Positions 9,680 to 18,938 of a stretch of DNA of 41,229 nucleotides are shown piece by piece. The notes under the pieces were generated by a model that was not told the origin of the DNA, did not search any database, and was given only the letters and a program-made list of their open reading frames with translations. A program made the position numbers and the translations under genes. How positions within the stretch are numbered: the stretch's first letter is position 1; every line of letters starts with the position of its first letter. Source of the DNA: Bacillus litorisediminis (GTDB lineage: Bacteria; Bacillota; Bacilli; Bacillales; JC228); NCBI RefSeq assembly GCF_022808645.1, contig NZ_JAKZKT010000038.1, positions 1 to 41,229 of the forward strand, written 5' to 3'.

Positions 9680-11371
9680 ATGCAGTACGTAATTGGCATC
9701 ATCGTCTTCATAATTGCCATAACGTTATTTGGATACATAATTAAAAAAAGAAAATTTAAAGAACTTGATAAGCTAGAAGCCTGGAAAATGGAGTTAATGA
9801 ATAAGCCAGTACCTTCTGAGCTTTCGAAGGTGAAACAATTAAACATGACTGGCCAAACGGAAGAATTGTTTGAAAAATGGCGAAAGTCATGGGATGAAAT
9901 CGTTACATATCACCTTCCTGAAGTGGAAGAATTATTATTTGATGCCGAAGAATACACGGAAAAATATAAATTCAAAGCTTTAAAAGGACTTCAGGCTGAG
10001 GCTGAAAAAAAACTTACTTTTGTTGAGAACCAGATTGAAAGAATTATTGAAGGACTTCATGATCTATTAGGCAGTGAGGAAAAAAACAAGCAAGATTTAA
10101 ATGAGGCTAAAGAAAAATACCGTGATTTAAAAAGGACTCTCCTTACAAACCGTTTATCATTCGGAAAATCGGAAGTACGGCTCGAAATCCTATTAGAAGA
10201 GATTCTTAGTCAATTTGAAGCGTTTGAGTCAGCGAACGAAAATGGCAATGTTCTAGAGGCAAGAGAAATTATCTTGCATTTAAAAGAACAGCTTGCGAAT
10301 TTTGAAGCGAAACTCGAACATATCCCAAGACTACTGGCTTTTTGTACACAAGAAGTGCCTGAAAAGACGGCTGAGCTTTTGAGTGGTCACAGGGAAATGG
10401 TTGAACAAGGCTATGATTTGGAACATCTTCAAATTGAAAAAGAAGTAGAACGCATTAAAAAGCAAGCGGAAACCTATACCGAATACATTTATAAAGCAGA
10501 AATTGACGAGGTCCTCGCTGGAGAACCAGAACTAAGAGAAAACCTTGAAGTCCTATATGATGTGCTGGAAAAAGAAGTTGTAGCCCGAGGTTTTGTTCTC
10601 AAACAAAAGGATCAAGCGGCAGAACGTCTAAGCCTGCTTATTTCGGAAGGAAAAAGGATTGAAAGAGAAACGAATTTGGTTAAACAGTCGTATCATATAC
10701 ATGAGTCAGAGTTAGATTCCTTTAAACAGGTGGAAAAGAAACTGATGGCTCTCGATAAACAGTTAAAAAGCTTGATGGAAAAAGTCAATGAGCATAGTAT
10801 GGCTTATTCATTGTTAAAAGATGAGCTTGAAAGAATTTCTGAGGAATTAGACGATATTATGCGTGAACAAAGTATGTTTGCTGAAAAGCTGCATATGCTC
10901 AGGAAGGATGAAATTGAAGCAAGAGAGAAGCTCCAGGAACTCCGCAAGAAAAACACAGAAGTGAAACGTCTCATTTCAAAAAGTAATTTGCCTGGTCTGC
11001 CTGAAGAGTTTAAATATTTCCTTGAAGATACACATCGTGCGATTGCCGATGTTTATCAAAGTCTGGAGCAAAAGCCATTAAATATAGCCATCGTTCAGGC
11101 TAATCTGGCCAAAGCAGAAGCGACAATGGATAAGTTATATGAACAAATGGAAGAAATGATTGAAAACGTAAGGCTTGCTGAATTTATAATTCAATACGGC
11201 AATCGCTATAAACGGCAAGACGAAGAGATTTATGAACAATTATCCAATGCTGAAAAAGCATTTCGGAACTATGAATACTCATTAGCCTTAGAGGAAGCGG
11301 CATCAGCCATTGAAAAAGCAGAACCGGGGGCATTAAAAAAATTAGAAGCCTGGATGAATGAAAAAAATTGA
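9680..11371 (+). CDS. ezrA: Septation ring formation regulator EzrA
   Basis: Membrane-anchored cell division protein that prevents polar FtsZ rings and helps shuttle PBP1 between side wall and septum. The 563 residues fit the family length. One N-terminal transmembrane segment (about 3-20, MQYVIGIIVFIIAITLFGYI) is followed by a cytoplasmic domain that is almost entirely spectrin-like coiled coil. The typical start KKRKFKELDKLEAWKMELMN and end ALEEAASAIEKAEPGALKKLE are present. An AGGGGG site precedes the ATG. A strong terminator overlaps the stop codon. Confidence 0.97.
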   Translation: MQYVIGIIVFIIAITLFGYIIKKRKFKELDKLEAWKMELMNKPVPSELSKVKQLNMTGQTEELFEKWRKSWDEIVTYHLPEVEELLFDAEEYTEKYKFKALKGLQAEAEKKLTFVENQIERIIEGLHDLLGSEEKNKQDLNEAKEKYRDLKRTLLTNRLSFGKSEVRLEILLEEILSQFEAFESANENGNVLEAREIILHLKEQLANFEAKLEHIPRLLAFCTQEVPEKTAELLSGHREMVEQGYDLEHLQIEKEVERIKKQAETYTEYIYKAEIDEVLAGEPELRENLEVLYDVLEKEVVARGFVLKQKDQAAERLSLLISEGKRIERETNLVKQSYHIHESELDSFKQVEKKLMALDKQLKSLMEKVNEHSMAYSLLKDELERISEELDDIMREQSMFAEKLHMLRKDEIEAREKLQELRKKNTEVKRLISKSNLPGLPEEFKYFLEDTHRAIADVYQSLEQKPLNIAIVQANLAKAEATMDKLYEQMEEMIENVRLAEFIIQYGNRYKRQDEEIYEQLSNAEKAFRNYEYSLALEEAASAIEKAEPGALKKLEAWMNEKN

Positions 11372-11395
11372 CCTTTTTGAAGGTCAATTTTTTTT
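11366..11395 (+). terminator. ezrA terminator
   Basis: TTGACCT (11368-11374) pairs with AGGTCAA (11381-11387), extended by A/T pairs, and is followed by a run of T to 11395. It overlaps the ezrA stop codon. Confidence 0.88.
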
Positions 11396-11401
11396 CGCAC
11401 T

Positions 11402-11570
11402 TTTAGAAAGTATAAAAATTTAGCACAGTTAATTCGACGTTTAGGAATAAAGTACGACAGGCATTAAACATAAGTAAAGCGATACAGTAGGATGTGGCGT
11501 TTCGAGCGTGATAGGTGCGGGTTTGCAATCGCCCGCGCATTAGGCTTGGCGCTAGCCAAGTTTTCTTTAT
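11402..11570 (+). repeat. Dispersed intergenic repeat, copy A (long form)
   Basis: It begins TTTAGAAAGTATAAAAATTT and contains ATTCGACGTTTA, AATAAAGTA and a GC-rich hairpin (GCGGG/CCCGC around 11517-11537). It ends with the hairpin CTTGGC-GCTA-GCCAAG followed by TTTTCTTTAT. The ends AAGAAAG-like and TTTCTTT-like are imperfectly inverted. Copies B (16109) and C (20855) share its left part, and C also shares its right end. It starts about 6 nt after the ezrA terminator T-tract. No coding potential is seen. Confidence 0.7.
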
Positions 11571-11583
11571 CTTTAATGACCGA

Positions 11584-11613
11584 TTGATGAACTTAAAAGC
11601 AGAGTATGATAAT
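11584..11613 (+). promoter_or_regulatory. Possible promoter of the iscS-thiI pair
   Basis: -35-like TTGATG (11584-11589), 18 bases, then GATAAT (11608-11613), five of six matches to the consensus. It lies just after repeat copy A. Confidence 0.4.
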
Positions 11614-11647
11614 ATTAACAGTTGAATCGGAGAGAAGGGTGAGGAAT

Positions 11648-12784
11648 ATGATTTACTTTGACAATAGTGCGACAACGAAGCCGTTTGAAGAGGTTATTCA
11701 ATCGTTTACGACTGTCGCGACTGAGTATTACGGAAATCCATCCTCCCTGCACGGACTAGGAGCGGAAGCGGAAAAACTAATGACCCGCGCCAGAGAACAA
11801 ATTGCACAGCTTATAAGGGTGAAACCGAGAGAAATTGTATTTACATCAGGCGGTACCGAAAGCAACAATTTAGCAATCAAAGGCACGGCACTTGCCCTTC
11901 AGTCTAGAGGAAAACATATTATTACTTCTAGTGTTGAACATGCTTCCGTGAAACAAGCATTTAAACAACTTGAGGAGCTTGGATTTAATGTCACGTATTT
12001 ACCGGTATCAAAAGAAGGCTTGGTTGAAATAGATACACTGGAACAAGCCATTCGAGATGATACCATTTTAATCTCGCTTATCCATGTACAGAATGAAGTC
12101 GGAGCAATTCAGCCGATTGAAGAGGCGGGGAGACTATTAAAACAATATCCGAAGATTCAATTCCATGTGGATCATGTTCAAGGTGTTGGAAAAGTACCGC
12201 TGCCTTTAGATAAATGGAATGTAGATTTGTGTTCATTTTCCGCTCATAAATTTAATGGTTTAAAAGGGACAGGCTTTTTATTTGTTCGGGAAGGAACTGT
12301 TTTATGGCCGTTGTTATCAGGCGGAAGCCAAGAAGGAACATTAAGAAGCGGAACAGAAAATGTCGCCGGATTTGTAGCCATGGCGAAAGCATTGAGGCTT
12401 ACCTTACAAAAGGACATAAGTCCGCTCGTTCAGCTAAAAGAATACCTGTTGGATGAACTGAAAAAGATCGATCAGGTTGTCATCCATACTCCAAGAGAAG
12501 GATCGGCTCCTCATATTTTAAATTTTTCACTTATTGGATTAAAAGGAGAGGTCCTGGTTCATGCACTTGAGAGTCATGATATTTATGTTTCGACAACTAG
12601 TGCTTGTTCGTCTAAGAAAAAGGCACACAGTGAAACACTAGAAGCAATGGGAGTTCCTGAACAGGTTGCTAGCGGTGCGCTGAGAATTTCTCTTTCTTGG
12701 CATAATACTTTAGAAGAGGGAAAAATCTTCATTCAGGCTCTTAAACAAAGTTTGGCAATGTTAAACAAGACAATGAGGAGATAA
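11648..12784 (+). CDS. Cysteine desulfurase partner of ThiI (NifZ/IscS type)
   Basis: PLP enzyme that takes sulfur from cysteine as an enzyme-bound persulfide. The 378-residue class V aminotransferase fold has the Schiff-base lysine K201 in SAHKFNG and the persulfide cysteine C320 in STTSACSSKKK. ATG 11648 gives MIYFDNSATTKP, the standard start, after AGGGTGAGG; the open frame runs 42 bases further upstream without a better site. Only one base separates its stop from thiI. In B. subtilis the equivalent NifZ passes sulfur directly to ThiI for 4-thiouridine in tRNA, which the pairing here supports. Confidence 0.93.
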   Translation: MIYFDNSATTKPFEEVIQSFTTVATEYYGNPSSLHGLGAEAEKLMTRAREQIAQLIRVKPREIVFTSGGTESNNLAIKGTALALQSRGKHIITSSVEHASVKQAFKQLEELGFNVTYLPVSKEGLVEIDTLEQAIRDDTILISLIHVQNEVGAIQPIEEAGRLLKQYPKIQFHVDHVQGVGKVPLPLDKWNVDLCSFSAHKFNGLKGTGFLFVREGTVLWPLLSGGSQEGTLRSGTENVAGFVAMAKALRLTLQKDISPLVQLKEYLLDELKKIDQVVIHTPREGSAPHILNFSLIGLKGEVLVHALESHDIYVSTTSACSSKKKAHSETLEAMGVPEQVASGALRISLSWHNTLEEGKIFIQALKQSLAMLNKTMRR

Positions 12785-12785
12785 C

Positions 12786-13994
12786 ATGAAATACGATAGA
12801 ATTTTAATTCGCTATGGTGAATTATCCACCAAAGGAAGAAACCGAAAAGCTTTTATTAGTCAGTTAAAACATAATATCGGATGGGCGTTTCAAGATTTTG
12901 AAGGGATTAAAATCGAGGCTAATCGGGATCGGGCTCATATTTTATTAAACGGTACCAATGAAAAAGCTGTGATTCAGCGCCTAAAAGGTATTTTTGGAAT
13001 TCAGTCCTTTAGCCCTGTTTTAAAAGTAGCTAAAAATGTGGAGGCCATTCAAAATGGGGTGCTTGAGCTGCTGCGAGAGCATTCAAACCCAAACGAAACA
13101 TTTAAAATTACAACCAAACGGGCAGATAAAGAATTTCCGCATGATACAAATGAGATGAACCATCTGTTGGGCGGACATATTTTAAAAAGCGGAATAGGGT
13201 TGAAGGTTGATGTTCATAAGCCCGATCATAATGTACTGGTCGAAATCCGTAAAGAAGCTGTTTATATTTCTGTTTCAGTGATTCCGGGAGCTGGTGGTTT
13301 GCCAGTTGGATCCAGCGGCAAGGCGATGCTGATGCTTTCTGGGGGGATTGACAGCCCTGTAGCAGGATATTTATCTATGAAACGCGGTGTGGAAGTGGAA
13401 GCAGTCCACTTCCACAGTCCTCCCTATACAAGTGAGAGAGCGAAACAAAAAGTAATGGACTTAGCTAAAGTACTAAGCACTGTGTCTGGGAAAATAAAAG
13501 TGCATATTGTACCTTTTACAAAAATTCAAGAAACTATTCAAGCCCAAGTTCCCGAAAATGTGACAATGACTTCCACCCGAAGATTTATGCTGAAAATAAC
13601 GGACCAAATTCGTGAAAAATCTAAGGGGCTTGCCATTATTACAGGAGAAAGCTTAGGACAGGTCGCGAGTCAGACCCTTGAAAGTATGTATGCAATTAAT
13701 AGTGTAACATCAACCCCTGTACTCAGACCTTTGCTTGCCATGGATAAAACAGAAATTATGAACATTGCGCGGGACATTGGAACATACGACATTTCCAACC
13801 GGCCATATGAAGATTGTTGTACGATTTTTACTCCGAGTATGCCAAAAACCAAACCGAAAAAGGAAAAAGTGGAACATTATGAAAGTTATGTAGATTTCAC
13901 GGATTTAATCGAAGAAGCTATCCAAAATACGGAAACTTTTATTATTACACCGGAAGACAAATCAGCAGATGAAGAGGTTAACTCGCTATTCTGA
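12786..13994 (+). CDS. thiI: tRNA 4-thiouridine synthetase ThiI
   Basis: Adenylates and thiolates U8 of tRNA using sulfur from the adjacent desulfurase. The 402 residues comprise an N-terminal ferredoxin-like plus THUMP region (about 1-165) and an ATP pyrophosphatase domain with PP-loop SGGIDS (185-190). The protein ends shortly after the RPYEDCCTIFTP motif and has no rhodanese domain. That short form is usual in Bacillus, where the persulfide is accepted on the PP-loop domain. It is translated right after the desulfurase gene. Confidence 0.95.
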   Translation: MKYDRILIRYGELSTKGRNRKAFISQLKHNIGWAFQDFEGIKIEANRDRAHILLNGTNEKAVIQRLKGIFGIQSFSPVLKVAKNVEAIQNGVLELLREHSNPNETFKITTKRADKEFPHDTNEMNHLLGGHILKSGIGLKVDVHKPDHNVLVEIRKEAVYISVSVIPGAGGLPVGSSGKAMLMLSGGIDSPVAGYLSMKRGVEVEAVHFHSPPYTSERAKQKVMDLAKVLSTVSGKIKVHIVPFTKIQETIQAQVPENVTMTSTRRFMLKITDQIREKSKGLAIITGESLGQVASQTLESMYAINSVTSTPVLRPLLAMDKTEIMNIARDIGTYDISNRPYEDCCTIFTPSMPKTKPKKEKVEHYESYVDFTDLIEEAIQNTETFIITPEDKSADEEVNSLF

Positions 13995-14075
13995 TTTGTG
14001 AACAATTACCATCTGGTGTATCGAATGAAACTCCTTGTTCTGTCGCAATCTATAGGTACAAGGAGGTGAACAAAC

Positions 14076-14279
14076 ATGGCGAGAAACAATAATAATAATC
14101 AACTTCTTGTACCTGGAGTACAACAAGCTCTTGATCAAATGAAGATTGAAATTGCTCAAGAATTTGGTGTACAACTTGGCGCTGATACTACTTCACGTGC
14201 TAACGGATCTGTTGGTGGTGAAATTACAAAGCGTCTAGTATCTATGGCAGAAAGCCAATTAGGCGGATTTTCAAGATAA
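14076..14279 (+). CDS. Alpha/beta-type small acid-soluble spore protein
   Basis: DNA-coating protein of the dormant spore that protects DNA from UV and heat and is degraded at germination by Gpr. It has 67 residues with an Asn-rich start ([20 protein letters not shown]), the Gpr-cleavage-type stretch [10 protein letters not shown], and the conserved [21 protein letters not shown]. An AAGGAGG site lies 6-7 nt before the ATG. It should be expressed in the forespore from a sigma-G promoter, but I could not pick one out with confidence. It is the sspA-type gene seen after thiI in Bacillus. Confidence 0.96.
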   Translation: MARNNNNNQLLVPGVQQALDQMKIEIAQEFGVQLGADTTSRANGSVGGEITKRLVSMAESQLGGFSR

Positions 14280-14302
14280 TTAAATAGATTTAAATGGCTA
14301 CG

Positions 14303-14332
14303 AAGAACGGGCGCGTTTGCCCGTTCTTTTTT
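14303..14332 (+). terminator. ssp terminator
   Basis: AAGAACGGGC (14303-14312) pairs perfectly with GCCCGTTCTT (14319-14328) and is followed by T to 14332. Confidence 0.92.
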
Positions 14333-14430
14333 GGTATTCGAAAGATAACAGGGGCAAGGCCGCGAGAAATCTGACAAACTTCTATCTTTTTTTGATATTT
14401 CTTTCTATTAATAAAACTAACAATATTTTG

Positions 14431-14436
14431 TATAAT
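14431..14436 (+). promoter_or_regulatory. -10 of the acyl-CoA synthetase gene
   Basis: A perfect TATAAT lies 34 bases before the GTG start. The best -35 at 17-base spacing is the weak TTAATA (14408-14413). Confidence 0.4.
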
Positions 14437-14469
14437 AGTACTAACTTAAATAGGGGAGGAGATTGAAGC

Positions 14470-16071
14470 GTGGATAGAGAACAATTAATTGCGCCAGAAC
14501 AGTATAATATCGTGAATGAGATTGAGCGTTATACTCAAGATGGGAACATGCTTGCCTTGCTTTTAGAAAAAGAGAGTGGGGAAAAGGAACAGCTTACCTA
14601 CAAAGAGCTGATAGAATCGGCAAGTCAATGAGCACATGTCATGAAAAATGCCGGACTAAAAAAGGGAGATGCCGTCCTCATTATCCTGCCAAGGTCGATT
14701 GAAGCCTATATCGGATATGTGGCAGCATTAAAAGCTGGGCTAGTTGTCATCCCTTCTTCAGAAATGCTTCGTGCAAAAGATATCGAATACCGTCTTACTC
14801 ATGGTGATGCGAAGGCCATTATTGCTTCTTACAGCTTAGTTTCTGAAGTGGAAAAAGCGGCAGGGATATCTGCTATACATAAATTTGTTGTGGGCAAATC
14901 TGCCGAAGATTGGGTTCATATTTCTGACCAAGCTAAACTTGAGCCTACCTATTTTGAAACCGTTTCCACCAATAGAGATGATGTGTCATTTTTATCTTAT
15001 ACCTCCGGAACAACCGGTAATCCAAAAGGAGTCATTCATACTCATGGTTGGGGATATGCCCATTTAAGGACAGCAGCTGAAAAATGGCTGGCTGTAAAAG
15101 AAGGGGATATAGTCTGGGCAACTGCTGGTCCAGGCTGGCAAAAATGGATTTGGAGTCCCTTTTTGTCCGTGTTGGGAATGGGAGCTACCGGATTCGTTTA
15201 TCAGGGAAAATTTGAACCAGAGAAGTATTTACAATTGCTAGATCAGTATCAAATTAACGTCTTATGCTGTACTCCAACTGAGTATCGTTTAATGGCGAAG
15301 GTGAATGATCTAGAAAAATATAAACTTTCCAGTCTCCACAGTGCTGTCTCAGCAGGTGAACCGTTAAACAGGGAAGTTATTGATACCTTCAAACATTATT
15401 TTAAAATCGAGGTCAGAGACGGATACGGGCAAACTGAAAATACCCTATTGCTAGGCGTTATGAAGGGTATGAAGCTTAAACCGGGTTCGATGGGGAAACC
15501 GACTCCAGGCAATTCGGTAGCGATTATTAATGAGGAAGGAAATCTGTGTCTGCCTGGTGAAGTGGGCGATATCGCCGTTCACATCGAATCTCCGGCACTG
15601 TTTAAATATTATTATAAAGATCCGGAACGAACAGCGAAGCAATTCAGGGGAGATTATTATGTGACAGGAGACAAAGCTCGCATGGATGACGAGGGCTATT
15701 TTTGGTTTGAGGGCCGCGGAGATGATATGATCATCAGCTCAGGTTATACGATTGGTCCTTTTGAGGTGGAGGATGCACTCGTGAAACATCCAAAAGTAAA
15801 AGAATGTGCAGTGGTTGCCAGTCCAGATGAAATTCGCGGACATGTAGTCAAAGCCTTTGTCGTACTAAAGGGAGACATTCCTGATGAAACATCTGAATTA
15901 ACGAAAGAGCTGCAGGAACATGTCAAAGCCCTAACCGCACCATATAAATATCCAAGAAAAATCGAATACGTTTCTGATTTGCCAAAAACCACTTCAGGTA
16001 AAATCAGAAGAGTCGAACTAAGACAAAAAGAGCTTCTTGCTTTTCAAAACTCATCCGGTTCTGTAAAATAA
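14470..16071 (+). pseudogene. Acyl-CoA synthetase (AMP-binding), disrupted by in-frame TGA
   Basis: Member of the ANL superfamily that activates short/medium fatty acids to acyl-CoA via acyl-AMP, like B. subtilis YtcI. Full length would be 533 codons. The start is GTG 14470 after AGGGGAGGAG and the first 53 codons read normally (DREQLIAPEQYNIVNEIERY...). A TGA at 14629-14631 interrupts it, and the same frame continues intact to 16071. The P-loop (SYTSGTTGNPKG), DGYGQTE, YVTGD and catalytic-lysine KTTSGKIRR motifs are all present. Restart at ATG 14641, ten bases after the stop, would give 476 residues, but no good ribosome site is seen. This is a recent nonsense mutation or a sequence error. 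Confidence 0.8.
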
Positions 16072-16076
16072 AGGTG

Positions 16077-16104
16077 TGGCAGCCTCATAGCTGCCCATTT
16101 TTTT
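16077..16104 (+). terminator. Terminator after the acyl-CoA synthetase gene
   Basis: GGCAGC (16078-16083) pairs with GCTGCC (16090-16095), followed by CATTTTTTT. Confidence 0.8.
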
Positions 16105-16108
16105 ATAA

Positions 16109-16205
16109 TTAAAGAAAGTATAAAATTTTTGCGATAAGGCATATTCGGAGCATTTAAAATTGTAGGATAAAGCACGGCAGGCAAGGATGCCCTAATAGAT
16201 TTACA
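16109..16205 (+). repeat. Dispersed intergenic repeat, copy B (left part only)
   Basis: It starts TTAAAGAAAGTATAAAATTT and keeps ATTCGGAGCATTTAAAA, GGATAAAGCACGGCAGGCA and a TTACAGTAGA segment matching copy A in order. The right-end CTTGGCGCTAGCCAAG hairpin is missing; a small hairpin GGCA-AGGA-TGCC stands near its end. It begins about 5 nt after the preceding terminator T-tract. Confidence 0.55.
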
Positions 16206-16227
16206 GTAGATAGAAGGAGAATGAGAG

Positions 16228-17844
16228 ATGGGGACACTTTGGTACGGCGGGTCTATTTATACACTTCGCCAAGAGGGTGAAAAAGTTGAAGCCGTTTTTA
16301 CAAAGAACGGAAAAATTGCAGATACAGGAAAAATAGCAAATTTAAAGAATACATATAAAGATGAAATTCAAAATGAAATTGATCTGCGAGGATCTATGAT
16401 GCTGCCAGGTTTGGTAGACAGCCATATGCATCTCATTGGTTACGGGGAATCGCTGCTGCGATTAGATTTAACGACCGTCCGCTCTAAGCAAGAATTATTA
16501 AATCAGGTCAGGATGAGAGCGGAAATCGCAAGCCAAGGTGAATGGATTGTTGGAGAAGGCTGGGATGAAAATAATTGGGATCAAATTGAGATCCCAACCA
16601 GCCAAGAGCTTAGTGAAGTGGCGCCATACAACCCTGTCCTTTTAAAAAGAACATGCCGGCATGCAATTGTGGTCAATCATGAAGCACTTAAAAGGGCTAA
16701 TATTGATAAAGATACACCCAATCCTCCTGGAGGAATTATTGAAAGGGACATGAATGGAGAATTAACGGGCTACCTAAAGGACCAGGCGCAGGAATTAGTA
16801 TTTAAAGTCCAGCCAAAAGTCGATCATACTTATTTGGAAAACGCTCTTACAACTGCGATTCAAAGTGCGTGGAGATTAGGTTTAACAGGCGGTCACACAG
16901 AAGATTTAAGTTATTATGGAGATTTCTTGGTCACTTATAGGGCATTTGAAAACGTCATTTTAAAAAATAACATGCCTTTCCGGGCTCACCTTTTGGTCCA
17001 TCATACCGTCATTGATGAGTGGAAGGAGAATGGGTTTGATCAGCTGGGCTGCAACGCTTTTATCGATTTTGGGGCAATGAAAATTTTTGCCGATGGAGCT
17101 CTTGGCGGTCGTACTGCATTATTAAGTCAGCCTTATGCAGATGACCCGGCAACCAATGGAGTTGCCATTCACTCGAAGGAACAGCTGCTTCAGCTTGTGG
17201 AAAAGGCAAGGTCATACCAGCTGCCAGTCGCAGTCCACGCAATCGGGGACTTGGCATTTGAATATGTACTTGAAGCGATTGAAAAATCCCCCACTCCAGC
17301 CGGAAAAAGAGATCGTTTGATCCATGCCCAAATCTTACGGAAGGATTTAGTTGAAAGAAGCAAGAAATTATCTGTTATCTTTGATATACAGCCTCGATTT
17401 GTTGCTTCCGATTTTCCGTGGGTGCTGGAGAGGGTTGGGGCTCAAACATATGATTATCTTTATGCATGGAAGTCTTTATTGGAAGAAGGAATTGCGCTTG
17501 CTGGAGGTTCTGATGCGCCGATAGAGCCGCTAGATCCTTTGCTGGGTATACATGCGGCTGTTACCCGTACCAAACCTTACGATACTCAACATCAGGTATT
17601 TATGGCTGAACAGCGTTTGTCGATGTATGAAGCCCTTTCTTTATTTACAAAGGGATCTGCCTATGCTGAAAATAAGGAATTAGAGTATGGAACCATCGAA
17701 TCAGGGAAACGAGCAGATTTCACTATTTTGAATCAGGATTTATTTCAAATCAATCATGAGCGGATTCTAGATACAAAAGTGGCGGCAACCGTGATTAATG
17801 AACAGCTTGTGTATATTAATGAGGAAGGCCCAATTCGAGTTTAA
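16228..17844 (+). CDS. Amidohydrolase, YtcJ family
   Basis: Metal-dependent hydrolase of the amidohydrolase-3 family; the substrate is not known. The 538 residues begin with a small beta domain, then the metal site MLPGLVDSHMHLIGYG (about 53-68). Further family landmarks are GEGWDENNW, HAIVVNHEALKRANI, GALGGRTALLSQPYAD, VAVHAIGDLA and LAGGSDAPIEPLDP. The last contains the catalytic Asp of the barrel. An AAGGAG site precedes ATG 16228. Within the acyl-CoA synthetase/amidohydrolase/rarD neighbourhood it matches B. subtilis ytcJ. rarD follows after 61 bases on the same strand. Confidence 0.88.
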   Translation: MGTLWYGGSIYTLRQEGEKVEAVFTKNGKIADTGKIANLKNTYKDEIQNEIDLRGSMMLPGLVDSHMHLIGYGESLLRLDLTTVRSKQELLNQVRMRAEIASQGEWIVGEGWDENNWDQIEIPTSQELSEVAPYNPVLLKRTCRHAIVVNHEALKRANIDKDTPNPPGGIIERDMNGELTGYLKDQAQELVFKVQPKVDHTYLENALTTAIQSAWRLGLTGGHTEDLSYYGDFLVTYRAFENVILKNNMPFRAHLLVHHTVIDEWKENGFDQLGCNAFIDFGAMKIFADGALGGRTALLSQPYADDPATNGVAIHSKEQLLQLVEKARSYQLPVAVHAIGDLAFEYVLEAIEKSPTPAGKRDRLIHAQILRKDLVERSKKLSVIFDIQPRFVASDFPWVLERVGAQTYDYLYAWKSLLEEGIALAGGSDAPIEPLDPLLGIHAAVTRTKPYDTQHQVFMAEQRLSMYEALSLFTKGSAYAENKELEYGTIESGKRADFTILNQDLFQINHERILDTKVAATVINEQLVYINEEGPIRV

Positions 17845-17905
17845 AAAAATGGAGTCTCCCTATAATTATATAATTTCGAGAATAGAATGAATTGAGGGGA
17901 CTAAG

Positions 17906-18835
17906 GTGAATCAAGAGGAAAAGAAAGGGATAATTTATGCAGCCAGTTCCTATGTGGTATGGGGATTTCTCCCTCTTTATTGGAAATGGCTTGACCATGT
18001 TGGATCCTATGAGATTCTAGCGCACCGGATCATCTGGTCCTTTATTTTCATGGTTGGTTTTTTAGCAGTAACAAAAAGCTTTAAAAAAATCAGGGAAACA
18101 CTCACTTATTTGGCAGAGGATAAAAAAAGAATAGCAGTTCTTGTTTCGGCATCGGCACTGATCACCGTTAATTGGCTTTTATATATTTATGCGGTTAACA
18201 GTGATCACATAGTTCAAACTAGCCTTGGCTATTATATAAATCCGCTCGTGAGTGTTTTGCTTGGAATTGTGTTTTTAAAGGAATCATTAAAAAAATTAGA
18301 GGTTTTTTCTTTATTTTTGGCACTTGCAGGTGTGTTAGTCATGACGATTTCCTATGGGCATATCCCGTGGTTAGCATTAGGATTAGCTTTAAGTTTTGGA
18401 GTCTACGGTTTATTAAAGAAGATAGTGAAACTTGAATCATCCGTCGGGCTCATGCTTGAAACTTTCATTATGCTGCCGTTTGCCTTTATTTTTGTCATCG
18501 GGCTTACTGCAGAACAACAATCTTCCTTTTTACAGGCGGACGTGCCTACAACGATTTTAATGATTGGATCCGGAGCAGCAACGGCAATCCCGCTCTTATG
18601 GTTTGCAATGGGGACACAGCGAATTCCTCTTAATCTTATAGGCTTTTTACAATACATTGCACCATCACTGATGCTTCTGATTGGAGTGTTTTTGTATCAC
18701 GAACCATTTACAGTAACCGATCAGCTTGGATTTGCCTTTATATGGAGTGCGCTTATCTTATTTACATTTTCAAAAATGAAAAAACCGCATGCACGAAATC
18801 GTTTTAAGGAAAAAGAACAACAGGTTCAGGCATAA
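17906..18835 (+). CDS. rarD: EamA-family transporter RarD
   Basis: Integral membrane permease of the drug/metabolite transporter superfamily, RarD branch; the substrate is unproven. The 309 residues hold about ten hydrophobic helices. The RarD start GIIYAASSYVVWGFLPLYWKWL...EILAHRIIWS and the ATAIPLLWFAMGTQRIPLNLIGFLQYIAPSL stretch are both typical. GTG 17906 follows a GAGGGG site. It probably shares a transcript with the amidohydrolase; a strong terminator follows. Confidence 0.92.
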   Translation: MNQEEKKGIIYAASSYVVWGFLPLYWKWLDHVGSYEILAHRIIWSFIFMVGFLAVTKSFKKIRETLTYLAEDKKRIAVLVSASALITVNWLLYIYAVNSDHIVQTSLGYYINPLVSVLLGIVFLKESLKKLEVFSLFLALAGVLVMTISYGHIPWLALGLALSFGVYGLLKKIVKLESSVGLMLETFIMLPFAFIFVIGLTAEQQSSFLQADVPTTILMIGSGAATAIPLLWFAMGTQRIPLNLIGFLQYIAPSLMLLIGVFLYHEPFTVTDQLGFAFIWSALILFTFSKMKKPHARNRFKEKEQQVQA

Positions 18836-18837
18836 TC

Positions 18838-18878
18838 TAAAAAAGGCTCTGTCACGTATTCGGACAGCAGCCTTTTTT
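18838..18878 (+). terminator. rarD terminator
   Basis: AAAAGGCT and CTGTC (18841-18853) pair with GACAG and AGCCTTTT with one bulged base, then T to 18878. It lies in the open frame upstream of the true ytfI start. Confidence 0.88.
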
Positions 18879-18938
18879 TGTTTAAAAATCGGGCGATTGG
18901 ACAATACTGATAAGCTGAAAGGTAGTGAAAACAGTGAT

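Noticed and set aside
14629-14631. TGA read as selenocysteine in the acyl-CoA synthetase
   Set aside because: The position is not a catalytic residue in ANL enzymes, there is no downstream SECIS-like hairpin that I can see, and the family is not known to use selenocysteine. A nonsense mutation is simpler.
18789-18938. ytfI beginning at 18789, overlapping rarD
   Set aside because: The extra residues are encoded by the end of rarD and its terminator hairpin and do not resemble the family.
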